A stretch of 64,000 nucleotides of DNA from Platynereis dumerilii. Its lineage: Eukaryota; Annelida; Polychaeta; Phyllodocida; Nereididae. The stretch lies in contig JAPTHN010000008.1 of the NCBI GenBank assembly GCA_026936325.1, forward strand, positions 49,393,706-49,457,705, in the 5' to 3' direction. Of this stretch, positions 35,843 through 48,700 are shown piece after piece (position 1 is the first letter of the stretch; each line of letters opens with the position of its first letter). The notes under the pieces are model-generated. The model had not been told where the DNA came from and searched no databases. It saw only the letters and a program-made list of their open reading frames with translations. Both the position numbers and the translations under genes were made by a program.

Positions 35843-36649
35843 TCAGGTGACAAGCTCATCCAGTTCCACTGGTTGGATGAGCTTAAATTCACGTAAAAGC
35901 TGAAATATAAATAATTAAATAGTTAGGCACACTCTATTGAAATAAGGGAATACAATTCTTACTATGTATTAAAATAACCTGACGTCAGACAGATGTCAAG
36001 ACAATTTCTGTGACATCAGCTGATGTCTCCCTGCAGGGAAAGGAATGAAATTCTTACTATGTGTTATAAGCTACCTTGGAAAATAGCCTATGATAATAAT
36101 CATTTATACAGCTTTGCTGTCATATACCCTATCTTTTTTTGAGATGGTTAGATAAGAGTAATATTATGTATCAAATTACACCGAATGTCCTATTTAAGTT
36201 ATCCATATTCAAAGGCGAATAGTGAATACTTTATTACCTAAAAATCATTAGTCTTGTATGATAGACCATAAATATGAAGCATTGGCCAATGAAATATATG
36301 ATTAAATAACATAATGTACAGTACACATCACGAACTGTAAAGATCTACTTGTAGCTTTAAATGCCAATTATAAAAATTGCTTCCATTGTGATTTCTTGAT
36401 GATGATCAAAAACCATATAATCCTTACTTCCTTAAGATAATTGATCATCAGCAACTAACAAGTTTTTAAAAATGTGCACACTCTCTGAACAAAGGCCTAT
36501 GATATATACATAAAATAGAGTGACTTTTTTGTCGAATAAATGTTAGCAAATGTTCTCATGCAGCTCATAAACTAAAAGAAAATTAATCATAAAATTCCTA
36601 CCTTGGAACTGACGATAAACCAGGATGTCCTTGCCTCTTCATTTAACAT
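35843..36649 (-). pseudogene. Possible spliced gene fragment inside the 34221-39284 element
   Basis: Two exon-like blocks on the minus strand join in phase. 36649-36602 (MLNEEARTSWFIVSSK) ends at a good donor (AAG|gtagga). 35899-35843 begins after 'ttatatttcag' and reads LLREFKLIQPVELDELVT followed by a stop; beyond that stop other frames look coding-like (SPESSLKKLFSDPDW) to a second donor-like site near 35755. A further acceptor (tgtattttcag) precedes an open stretch from 35272 down to 35096. The protein is not recognised. It could be the element's own decayed gene or captured host exons. Confidence 0.3.
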
Positions 36650-36752
36650 GTTCAATGAAAAAATCAATCAGACCAGGTCAATGCACCATCTAACTGACTC
36701 TCACAAAAGGTATATAATTGTGTCTCAAGTCTGACAAAATCACCTTCTGATA

Positions 36753-38928
36753 GGGGGGGGACTTAATCCTACTTTTATATGTATACCGGCTCAAAATGTG
36801 CCATAAGGTGAGTTATGAACATAAAAAAAAAAATTTTGAAAATCGGAGCACCGCTACCCCCCTTGACATAGGCCTTGAAGTTTTCAGGATATATTACGTT
36901 TCCGTAAAGTCGCGGTTTGCGATATCTTCGGCCCTTTCACAAATAGAAGAATGAGGATAACATATTTGGATTCTCTGGAAAATTTCCTTCAAAATGAATA
37001 CCAGGAAGCTATATATCCGATAAACGTAAGGCGATGCCATTCCGAACAATTTTTAATGTCAAACGCTTCTGGCATTGATATTTCATAAGCAAACGTTACC
37101 AATTATGTACTTTTTTTTTTTCAGACAGGTCTCTTGCCAAGAGTCTTGGTCTTATAAAATTAATTGATTTTAAATATTTTGTGCTTAATATACCTTTAGG
37201 AATGGAAATAATAATTTACTTGGTATTTCTTTCTTACTGTGAATGTTATGGTCGGCGAGCCGTAAAGCGTTTGTATGGCACTGAAACAAAGACAAGTAAG
37301 AATGACATCAACTGTTAATAAGCTTCCTATGTTGGTTGAAGGGTCCTGACTTATTTATCTAGAACTGGTCCTTGTGGTTCACAAGAAAATTGGTCTAAGA
37401 CTCCCAAGTACTCTACAATAAGTCAACACTTTGATAAATTGATGATATTCCACGAATCATTGAAATACTAGTATCATTAGTTGTATTGTGCCATTTAATT
37501 CATAAAGTTTAATTGTTATGAGGCCAAATGCTTCCAGGCAAAGAATAATCTCACATGGACTATGCACAACAATAAAATAATGCTGATGTATATACTGCAC
37601 TAAATAGATGCCATGATTAATTATTAATATAAGGTAATCATGCAAAATTTCATCTCCATGGGTAGAAAGAATTACACAAATCATATATATCATATACATG
37701 AAACCTTATGCAACCTTTTGCATAGTATACTTCCAAGAGAGATTCATAATGATTTATTTATTACTTAGGTTCCAGTATCAACTTCCCATTCATATGTCAT
37801 GAAACATTTGTAACATAACTTTGACTAGGTAATTCCATCCATTGATATTTGACTATTTACTTGATTTTGGATGATCGATTTGAAGCTTTAGTTTAGAGAT
37901 TTCTGAGTCTATTGAATATATCATTTTGCAAAATGGACAGCCTACTTAAATGACTAGTCCTAATTTGTGGGCAAGGAATGTCTGATCTCACTGCAGACAC
38001 AAGCATCAATGTTTTCAGACATCCAAATTTCCTGTTTATTGAATATTGATATTTTTAGTATCCACATTACCAGGGCTCCTCTACCTGGTCTGCCCGGTCA
38101 GAATGTAAGTCTCAATCAGAATAGGCAATAATATCTTACTCTTGCATGGTCCATGCATGGCTTGATCTTGAAATAGCTATGCTGTCATATACATGAATAT
38201 ATTATGCTATAAATAAGTTTTGGAACATATCATTTCTCGTAACTTCTAATTTTATTATACTTCCAGATTATTAAATTTATTGCAGAATAATAATTATCAA
38301 AATTGTGATAGGCTATTTTCTGTAAGCCTACCTCAAAGAATTCATTTCTATGAATTGCATAGAATCATTATGAGTGTAGGTGAATGAATCAGCAAAAAGG
38401 TGTTGTGCGAATAAAAGCTATAGTATTTCTGAATATAGCAATGACAAGTTTTCAAATGGTTAACCCATGAAATATGTTCTGATACCAAATTGAGATTGAA
38501 AAACAGTTGTGCTTGGTATTAGATATATCACTAAAACACTTAGACTTTCTAATTTATCAAGTTTGCCTGAATTTCATCGAGTTAAGCTGAAGGTGCTACT
38601 CGCTGCAATTTACAGTAACAGTTCCTGATAACCGTGACAACAAATATCATAGTAGACCCATCATGTGGGTACTCATTTTAAAGCTCTTGACAAGAGGAAT
38701 CCAATGGTACTATTTGTTTTGTCATTTGTCTAATAGTCACTTAATGCGGTAGACGTAAATGTTCTCGCGGGCGTTTTAAATCACCAAAACTTCAAGGCAT
38801 ATGTCAAGGGGGGTAGCACTTGTCGGATTTTCAAAAAAATTGGTTTTTTGTTAATGGGGGACCCAATGGCACAAATTGGGCTGGTATACATATTGAATTT
38901 CCCCAAAAAGCAAATTAAGTCCCCCCCC
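36753..38928. mobile_element. Nested TA-flanked element with about 170-bp inverted repeats
   Basis: Left 'ggggggggacttaat' and right complement 'attaagtcccccccc', with TA at 36751-36752 and 38929-38930. The arms continue with matched blocks: GTATACCGGC versus GTATACCAGC read on the other strand, 'ctaccccccttgacat' and its complement, and 'ccttgaagtttt' and its complement. The 1.8-kb A/T-rich interior has no recognisable gene. Confidence 0.75.
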
Positions 38929-39286
38929 TACGTGTGATTAGCTTTAAACAAGCTGTAACAATGTCACACTCAAACTTGCCAGATTAAGTGTTGATATCCT
39001 CAAATGTGAAGCTGTGAACAATGTTAAAGATCAGTGAACCTGGACACATGGTGTTTTAAGTATTCATTTGGTTTGCAATAAAACCATTCTAATTGTTACT
39101 GGTTTTGTAAATATCCAAGTGATTTTTTATAAAACCCCAATAAACCCGTGTTAACCAAACTGGTTTTTAAATGATTCATTTGATTTTTTAACAAACCATA
39201 ATTAACCCATTTTATCCATTTGGTTGTTTATACATTCAAATGATTATGTAGAAAACCCCAAAAAACCAAGTTTTTTTCTGTGTGTA

Positions 39287-40814
39287 ATTAAAAGTTGCTG
39301 CCCCCTAAATTTATGGTGCTGCTATGGTAGTACTACATGCATTGTATTTTTTTTCACAGAAATTTTAGTAGAAATTGGATTGAATGGAAATTCAACACTA
39401 CTCCGCTGATACCTTGCCACCAAAGCCTCAGAATGGCATTTCATTTACTTAGAAATAGTTATACATTGTCTCATTTTTACACCTGAGTGCTTTCATGTAG
39501 AGCTTTGTAAATATATCGAGCTTGTCTTGGATTCAGAAATTCAGCTTTAACCAAAACATGATAAATGATGCATTTATGTATTTTCACTCATTTCTCCGAC
39601 TTTTGCTCACAAAAATCTGTCAAATTGGATTTATTACTCAAAAAATTATGCCATGTTAAGATAAAATATCCAGAATATTGTTTTCAACAACTTCTGAAAC
39701 TTTGAAAATGGTCAGATGATTGAGAGCTGAATTATTAACCTAAAATCAGACACCATTTTGCAATAGTTACCGTCACATTCTCTGCCCAGCAGGATGACGT
39801 CACGTTTAAGCAGCATTTGAAAAATGTGATGCAGGGCCAACTTTGAGGGTTCTTTAGGACCATTTACATTCCAACAATTGGCTCCCATATACCCTCATTG
39901 TAAAGGCCATGTTTTCTAGTATTTTCTAGGACTATAACCTTTCATTTCTAATCATGTTCCTTGCATTGGTATTTTGTTAAAGTTATGGTATTTTTGCATT
40001 TCATGAAAACAAGGTTTACTTATTCACATCTCACACCTTAGTTTATGAATTGCACCACGATTTTATTTTTGCTATTTGATGTACTAAAGTAACACTATTC
40101 ACCAGTATATCCACTTTTTTATGAGAAGGATGCTCAAGCCAGTAATATTGAATCAAAAGTGAGTTATTTTCGTTTTTTATCACAAAATTAAAAAAACGGG
40201 ATTTTAGCATATTTCAAAGTGGAATAAAATGAAACTCACAACAGATATAGCAAAAATGAAAAGCTATATGTAAAGTACAACTCCTAAATGTAATTTACCC
40301 AAAAGGTCAAACTTCTATGTTTTATAGCTTGACTGCTGGGAATTTTCAAACATTACCTCAAATTCAAAGCTGAAAATTGCAAATCGGCCAGAATCGGTCC
40401 AAATCGTCAATCTGGGTTGCCATGGCAACCAGGCGATATATTAAGAAAATGACCGTACCATGGAATTAAGTTACCCATGGGGGTAAAATGAGCCAAGTAT
40501 CGCGGAATTTGGTCGACCACCCCGTGCCACTTTTTTCTCAAAATCTGCAGTTTTCTCTGACAATGACTCTAAAATAAAGAAAATTTGTAAAAAGGAAAAA
40601 GAAACATCAGTCGAAATGATCTCATCATATATATATTTGGTAACAACTGCATTCCTATAGACAAGTGATTTTTGCACGATTTAGACTAAAATATAAGTGA
40701 AACTTTCTATTCAAGGGAACACACTTAGGTCAATAAACATAATCATGTCTCTCAAGTATAAGTCATTCTTTTCATTTTGTGTAATTTTTTTGCATATATT
40801 CACTTAACTAAAAA
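39287..40814. other. Intergenic stretch, no gene seen
   Basis: A/T-rich unique-looking sequence. A perfect 16-bp palindrome GGTTGCCATGGCAACC (RFX X-box-like) sits at 40415-40430. Confidence 0.4.
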
Positions 40815-41069
40815 ATGCGAAGCACCGTAGCTGTGTCTATATTTGGGTCAATTACGTACGGCAGCTGCTTATCAAGATACAGAATTTTGCACGGGCATGA
40901 TCTAAACAATATGGCAGATTCACTCACAGATAAGACGGCCGACAAGGCTTCGAAAAAATATCTAAAAAAGGAGTCAAGTGCAAATCTGTTGAAAACATCC
41001 TTGATTTCATTTCCGATGATGTTTTACTTGACAAAAATGAAATTGATCTGTACAGATACTGAATTGTGA
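40815..41069 (+). pseudogene. Inverted UNC93A last-exon pseudogene
   Basis: On the plus strand, opposite to all three genes, the frame reads LHGHDLNNMADSLTDKTADK and ends with TDTEL then a stop. This aligns with the gene 2 tail LHKRDQNNMADLDNKTVDK ... ISTEL. Upstream, GCAGCTGCT and CAGAATTTTGCACG align with the exon 6 codons for AAA and AEFLH, but in a shifted frame. The PISTISNDDFFDG-like segment is also frame-shifted (SDDVLLDK appears in another frame). No matching exon 5 was found upstream. It is a decayed relic of a fourth copy, inverted after duplication. Confidence 0.7.
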
Positions 41070-41814
41070 TATCTAAGATATATGCACACTGTGTAGTGTG
41101 CAAACAACTGACTTCTGGAGGTAATTTTGCATAATTATTTTACTAATTTTTCATATTTTACTCCACATCCTTGGAATTTTTCTATTCAATTTACAAATTT
41201 TGTGAGGCTTGATTTTGTTTGAGACTAAAATTGAGTTGTTGCCTCATGTCTCTTTCACCTTTTTTGAGAGAAAAATCATGTGTAATTATATAGCTAAATC
41301 AGAAAATAAGTTAGGCATTAGTCAGGCTTAGGCCATTTTTGCTCTGAAAACAGTTTGACCCTTCTTTGAAAATCATCCAGAAAGACTAAGTCCATTTTCC
41401 CTTTAGACTGACAATGTGCAGTATTAAAATTAAAATCTCGATCGGTTTCAAAATAATACTTGATTTATTATATAAAATTAAAGACTTACCTTTTATGAAA
41501 TTTTACTTGAAGAAAGGTTAAAATTTCATATAATAGTACAGGAGCATTGCTATGTTCCAGTTATCTGTAATGTTTGAGTATTGATTCTTGAAACTAGATA
41601 ACTTGGTGATATATGATGTCCTGCAATTTAAGATAACAGATAGGAATGTGTCTTCCTTGATATCAGTGTATCAGAACATGGCTACACCTTTTGTAAACAC
41701 TGGCCAGGAAAAAGTTTATAATATTATTGAGACATATTGATTCGGGGGAAATTGTCGAGGTGTAGGACTGTAGCTGTAGATCTTAGAGGCATCGAAAAGT
41801 GTTTTTTTTTGTTT

Positions 41815-42548
41815 TACAGCAACTTCAACAAGTATGAGTTGCTGCAACTAGATAGTAAAACGTTGCAAATGCAATTCATTTGATTGGATGGGGCACTGAA
41901 TTACATATCATTAATCTAGTTTGAATACCGTAAAAACGATTTGCAAAGCTACTGACATGGCAAGTGGTGTTAGCGTTTCTAATATTATAACTGAACAAAC
42001 TCAGTTGCTCATTGCAGTGGAATATGACATTAAACATGGCTTCCTACATACACTCCTGCTCATAAATATGGAATACTGTCAAATAAAAGTAAATTTCAGA
42101 GTGTGAATGTAAGCAAGGTCCATTGTAAAGGTCAAGACATCTTCTCTAATCACTCTTTGAAAGCCTCAATTACATTTTTTGCTAGAATTTTTTATTTTTG
42201 TTTGAATGCACCTCACCCTAAAAAAACCCCTGAATTTCCATATTTCGTGCTGCTGTAACTTTTACTGGGGTTAACGCTGCAACATGCATTTTAAATGACA
42301 GCATGTTCTTCCCTTTAGCATTCATTGGAAGTAGTTACCATTGAATCAGACTATCATGTGCTCCAACAGAAGTTGCTAAAGTTGTCAATTTCAATGGAGA
42401 ATGTTGAAGTATTCCATATTTATGAGCAATGGTGTATACACATTCGAAGGACGTTTTGTTGCAGATGGACCAATCAGGAAAGCTGAAAATACTACCTAGA
42501 CAGTGTGAAACTAGCCAGAGAAACTCATACTAATTGAAATCGCTATAA
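41815..42548. mobile_element. Family M2 MITE interrupted by another MITE
   Basis: Left 'cagcaacttcaacaagtatg' and right 'catactaattgaaatcgct' correspond to the two arms of the MITE at 31864-32022. The extra length comes from the TA-flanked insertion at 42051-42434. Confidence 0.6.
42051..42434. mobile_element. TA-flanked Tc1-type MITE
   Basis: Left CACTCCTGCTCATAAATATG and right CATATTTATGAGCAATGGTG, inverted, each bordered by TA (42049-42050, 42435-42436). 384 bp, no coding. Confidence 0.75.
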
Positions 42549-42755
42549 TCGAAGCGAAGAATAGTAAGCCAAATTACATGCAGGCCCTCTGACCATACAA
42601 ATATATATATTTCAGCTTGACTAGATTATTTTGAACAAAAATGCAATGAATCCCATTTAGGTTGTGGTCATGAAGTTAAGAAATATTCATTCATTCACTG
42701 TAGTACACCACCAAGAGAAATTAAAGTGACGAAGAAAAATATTATGAGCAAAACA

Positions 42756-42761
42756 TTTATT
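42756..42761 (-). terminator. Polyadenylation signal AATAAA of gene 3
   Basis: AATAAA on the minus strand begins only about 12 nt past the TAG stop of gene 3 and is followed by a TGTTTTG-rich stretch. It would give an unusually short 3' UTR. Confidence 0.6.
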
Positions 42762-42772
42762 TTAGAATGGTT

Positions 42773-45700
42773 CTACAATTCTGTACATATTACACCATTT
42801 TCCTTGAAAGCTTGTCTAGGTTTGTACACTGTTGGTAAGTTATCTTTTTTTGGCAATCCATTGAGGCCATTTTGAAATGTAGCTTCTTCATTTTTGGACT
42901 TCGATGAAACCTCTTTCTTATGCAGATACTCCGCTATATAATAACCTATCGCAGAAACAGTCAGGACTGATATCAAGATGTAAAGTTTGACATCGGTGCA
43001 GAGATATTCACTGTAAGCAAATGCAATGACGAATCCAAAAGAGCCCCACAGACTATCGTTCGCAAAAGCCGGGATGGGATCGTCAAATATAACACCAAGC
43101 ATGGCTGCAAAGAAAAGCAACCAAAAACATGAATTTATTAATTCAGAGTGTGGTCATTGAAAAATTGAATTTAGTTAATCCTCTCCTATAATGGACAGCA
43201 TGGCATCAATATACACTCTTAAAAAAATTGGTAACACCAAGATACTTAAACCATTGGAAAAGCCGGGATCTGACTGACAATTTTGCATGTTAGCGCCCTG
43301 CTAAGGATTAACACTGTTAACAACAGCAAACAAACAATCAAATTATTGTTTATTTTGCAAAATTAAGAGTTAAAAGGTATGATAGAAGAAGCATATTTAT
43401 ATTATGTCTAAGTCAGTCAGATACCTCATTGTTTGGTTCTAATGTTGATGCATTTTTGTCAGTTAGTTAAGATAAGAGAGATAAGATAAGATAAGATATT
43501 ACTTTATTGTATCATCAATAAACATATGTACATGATGAAACTCAATTTGGCATAAATAGACAAGCACACCAAGCAGTGCAAATAGAGTTTTTTCAGTTAA
43601 GGACCAGGGACTATAGACTTAGACCTCAGAGGACCAATTAGTTGTTGATACAGATTAGTGGACCATGCATGGCTTAAGTAGTGATAACAAGTAACTGAAG
43701 ATATCAAACAATTAAGTTGCACTTGGTGCTTTGAATGAGATGCCTTAAGCTTCTATATATATGCTATATTATACAAATACGGCATGATATTGGTGCAATA
43801 TGAAAATTTATTTGCACGAGGAAATTCATATTGCATTAGGGTGCAGCCCGAGTTCAATATGAATTTACAGCATCGTTCTAGCTTAGTGCTCATATTTAAT
43901 AAATATAATTACGCTGTGTGCATAAAATCATTTTACATGAACCGTCTTTGTTTCACAATTTGGTATTGGCATAACATTTACTGGGACATAAGCCTATCAA
44001 ATGATTTTATTTGAAACAATTTTGTATGCCACAAACATTAAAATTAGTGTAGGTAGTTTATTATAAATGTACATCCGGGCCCTTCAACTCAATGTAATTA
44101 CATCCATGGTGTTTTTAACAACTTAATAGTTATTTGATGAATTTACTCTTAGAGGGCCACCATCTTATCTCAAGGGGGTTCGAGTTCCTTTGAAAATAAC
44201 TTGTTGCACAGCTTTTGTGGGCAGTCTTGAAATAAACAATTTCTGGTGGGTTTTTTTCTTTACAAAGTGTTGCTTGATTTTGGAATGAATATTTGATGAC
44301 TTTCCATGATCAAAATAGATAATAATTACTGCGGCCATTACCGTGAAATAAATAATTTCCTGCTGAGGAAGACTCCAACCCGCCCCCCTGGAAATTAAGT
44401 GGTCGCCACCTTAATTGAATTTAGCTTACACATCGAACAACAATTGTATTCTTCGTCTTCCGTTACTCAGACATGAGCTGGCTTCAATAACTAGAGGGGC
44501 AAATGTACCAAGCAAATTAATTATGCATCGTCAACAAGAATAGCCAGCCAGCAGACACAAACTTGAAATTTGGTTCAGCCTACTTGTCCACCAACCCAAC
44601 ACCCCCAACAATGAGATAACTTTGAAAAAAAAAATGGGGCAGTGCAGGCCAGTAAATGCAAAAATGACGTCTAAGTGGGCCAGTGAAAGCCCCCTCCCCC
44701 TTCCCCACTGGACTACCCGATCTGGATCTGCCACTGGTTAGCTACATTGACAAGATATTGCAAACAAGATTATGCATTTCTGAAAGTTTGTTGTTATTCA
44801 CAGCATGGAATTATTCAAACTTACTTAAATCCAATCCTATTGTTTGTTTGTTGTTCTCTGTTTCTCTAAAACCTATTGTTCCTCAGCAATTGGTCTGGTT
44901 TGGTGGGATTTGGTGGTATTAGCTCTGTTACAGTCACTTAAGGTGGTCTTAAGTCCATGGTCTATGGTCTGGTCTTTAACTGAAAAAACTCTACTAAATA
45001 AATATGATATGACAAGAATAAATTATAATACTGAAGTAGATATATATACAAAGGATCACAGACTAGATTTATGGTTGTATAGTTTGATGGCATGATTTAC
45101 AAATGTATTAGCATATCTAGTTGTGCGATGTTTTGGCACACAGAGTCTTTTACCAGATCTCAAGAAACTAAATTTACAATGGAGTGGGTGCTTTTCATCT
45201 TTTAGTATTTTTGTCAACATTTTCAAACAAGATTCATCATATATTCCATTTAAATTTCTTGTTTCTACACCCATTTTCCTAGCTGCTCTGATTATCTTTA
45301 CAAGCTTATTACGATCTTTGTTGTGTGATGATCCATACCAAGTTACAATAGCAAAATTCATTACAGACTCAACAATTGACTTATAGAATAATGACAAGAT
45401 GTAAAAGTTGACTGACAAAAGTGCATGTTAGAACACTCCATATCGGTGTTTAGACATACATAATCCATGTGTCAACGCATTTCATCAGTTTCTTGAAATC
45501 TCTGCTCGTTATGTACAGTTATGTAACTAAATCTCTGACATCGCAGACTTGGGATGAAGCGTAGTGCAAACTGGAAAAACACATAGCTATGAAAACGATA
45601 ATAACAATTGTAGCATGCTAATTTCCGAGGCCTAGACTAGCTAACATCATTGAGTGCTGCTTAGGTCATACCATCGGGTTGGACTGTAGTTGCAAACTTG

Positions 45701-48700
45701 GTTTATAAAACAAGGAAGGTCTCCCGCAAAGCTGCTGGGATTTTAATGAGTATGGAAAGTAAGTATGTTGCATATAGTCCAGGAGCAAGCACACCATTTC
45801 TGGGCTTGGTTGTCGTTTTTTGAGGGGGTTGCTGACATATACCAATGGAATCTATAGGCCCTGGGGTGTCTAAAACTGATTGTCGGCAGTTTGGCAATTG
45901 CCCATGGTTGCCATAGCAACCAGTTAAATGTAGTAAACAGTTTCAAAACCGGTGACACAATTTAATCAAATATCTGGGTATAGCACACAAATCAACTTGG
46001 AATTGGTTTAAAAAATGTTCATACTTTATGCAACCAGGTGTGGGCTTTTTAACAAGAATAATTATTTTACAATTAGAGGTCAGCCTAATTTGCATATGGA
46101 ACTTTTTTTACTGGAATTTATTGATTTTTACCCACTACAGTGAAATTTAATTTGCCAGGCTCCTATAAAATAATGTCAATCTCCATCAAGTTCAGCACAT
46201 ATTAATGCCCTGTTTGCTGGCTTTAAAATGACACCCCACTTCTTGCATTTTACAAAGTTTTCATGGTTAAAATTACCATGGAAACCCGAGAAAGTACTTA
46301 TTTTCTGTTCTTTGACTGTAAATTGACCCTTATAGTGCATGTATATTAAACTGTTTCCTCTTCAAACATGTCCAGTCAGTAAAAATAAATAGGAATGGCA
46401 TTGAATATGGGTCTAATGCGTACCATGGCTTTTCCTATAATTATTCAACAAAATATATATATGGTTGTCATGGAAACTAGAAAATGTGATTTTTGTCATT
46501 GCATCATTAGATTTAAATAATTTAACCAGTCATTGTCCAGCAATCTCTATAAAGTTCATAGATTTACTCAAACCACCAAATTTAACTTTTAGATAAAGTA
46601 ATTAATCAAGACTATAACTGGTTTGGTGTCCATGGCAACCAATAGCCAACAACAGCACATCTAGGCCTACTGGCCCAACACCTCCGAATGACAACTTCAT
46701 ATTTTGAAAATATGCACTGACTCCAATCGATCATAACTTTCTTAATTCTTAAGCTACAGGGCTGTAACTTTGTACACTTCCCTTCATGGTGTACCCCAAT
46801 ATTTCTGAAACTTTTCATATAAATCGGAAGTAATAAGGTGTGCCTTTTTTAATTGTATTGAGTCGCATCGAGATTGACTGACTTTTCCGAAAACAATGCA
46901 ACCACTCATTTTTTTTCAACATGGCAAGATCCATGTGAATGTGTCAGATTTGAAAAAAAAAAAGATATGTAATTAGACCTTCATTTGGAATAGCAACTTT
47001 TATGATGAACATGCTTAGGGGGCAAATCTTTAGTTCATCCATGACCAATGTTGCACAAAAATGATCATGAATTCCAAAAAAGCTGCACATTTTACCTCTC
47101 GGGTAACATCAAGTTATTTAATCTCCAATTTATTATTTTTGAAGCTCTTATAATTACGCATTTTTGCTTTGCTCAATGCATGGCTAACAGAAAATTAAAG
47201 TATATCCCACATTGCATAGAGGATGGATCAGATAGATTTTGTAACAAGAGACTACAGAGAGGTATATAGGCATAAAGCAAACAAACTTTTTGGGAGGACT
47301 GGCAATATTTGCCCGAATTTCATAATCTAGATTCAATCAGATTTGAGTTGGGGAGTGGTGTGAGAAGGAGAGTGGAGATGGGGAGAGGCATATAGGCCTA
47401 GGTATTGCAAGATCTAATATCTAGCACTGACTTGCCTAAATGTAATATCTCTGACTTGCGTAGGTGTAATAACTACCAAGTCTGAATTAGCAACGACTAG
47501 TCTAGCATTGAAATGTGGAAATGCAGTCAGTGGCGTAACTAGGGGGTCTCGAGCGGGGGGGGGGGCACCTGGGGGGTATGCGATTCTCTGAGGGGGGCAC
47601 TCAAAATACTAATTGTATATTTTGGCCAAGGTTGAAAAGTTCAGATGGAGGGGGGGAGCACCTGGGGGGGGGTACTGGTCCAATTATGGGATGCCAATGC
47701 ATGCAGTACCTTTAGCACTGTCTAGTCTAAGTGTCATATCCCAGGCGGTCTGAAGGCGGACACAAGGTAAACTAAACATTGCTAATAATTGGAGGAGGGT
47801 TTGTCTGCTCTCACATAAAAATGAATGGTAGAAGCTATGTTGCCATAACGTGAAATTTTTCACAATACAACATTGCCACAACATGACATCATATCTTGAT
47901 GTTGCTTCATAACGTTTATGCCAAAATCACGACGTTTTCACGAAGTTGCTGCAAGTAGAATGTGTAGGAGGTGAATGCATTTTAGGGGCTACCCAAAGAA
48001 TAACTGCACCCCTGCCTACTATGCCTATGGTGAGAAAGTGGGAGGAGACATGAGAAGGACAGTGAAAAAGGAGAGGAGAGAAGTAAAGAAAAGGAGATAC
48101 TAGGAAAGGGAAGACCAGGAAAGAAGGAGGGGAGAGAAGACCAGGAAAGAAGAAGGGGAGAGTAGACCAGGAAAGAAAAGGGGGAGAGAAGACCAGGAAA
48201 AAAGAAGGGGGTGATTGAAGGCAGTGGTGGATCCAGGGAGGACGGACAAGGGAGAAAAACATAGTATTTTGAAGAAAATATGGGGTGATTGGGGCTGGTG
48301 AATGCCAAAACAGATCACCCCCCCCCCCCGAAGGAGGCGGGAGAAGAGTAGGAGAATAGAAGAAGAGAAGAAGAGAAGGGTACAGGAGAAAGGGGGATGA
48401 GAAATTTGAGAAGTTGAGATGATAAATTTATGGAAAAGCAGAGAAAGAAAGAGGAGCTAGGGAGAGGATCTGACAAGACAGACAGACGGACAAAAGATTT
48501 ATTTACAACAAAATGACATGCATGGCAAGAGTTACATTATACCTTATGTTGAGAGAAAAATGATGTACATTATTTACCTGTTAATTATAGACATAAGAGC
48601 AGCTATCAAGAGATGAGAGGCCACCCCAGAATACAACAAGTTTAGTAAAACTGGTATACCTGGGCCCTGGGGCCTTGGGTCATTTCTGGGGGAATATCTT

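Larger units (their letters stand above)
34221..39284. mobile_element. Large TA-flanked DNA element with GGTTTTT-rich ends, carrying a nested element
   Basis: Left CACACTCAGAAAAAAAGG and right CCAAGTTTTTTTCTGTGTG are imperfect inverted ends, with TA at 34219-34220 and 39285-39286. Both subterminal regions (about 34230-34800 and 39050-39280) are packed with 'aaaacc', 'ggtttt' and 'tatttaaaaaacc' words in both orientations. Without the nested element at 36753-38928 it would be about 2.9 kb. Short exon-like frames on the minus strand (35843-36649) lie inside. No transposase domain was recognised. Confidence 0.65.

Noticed and set aside
47927-48318. Pro/Ser/Phe-rich minus-strand frames
   Set aside because: They arise from GGAGAGAAGACCAGGAAAG purine repeats read on the other strand.
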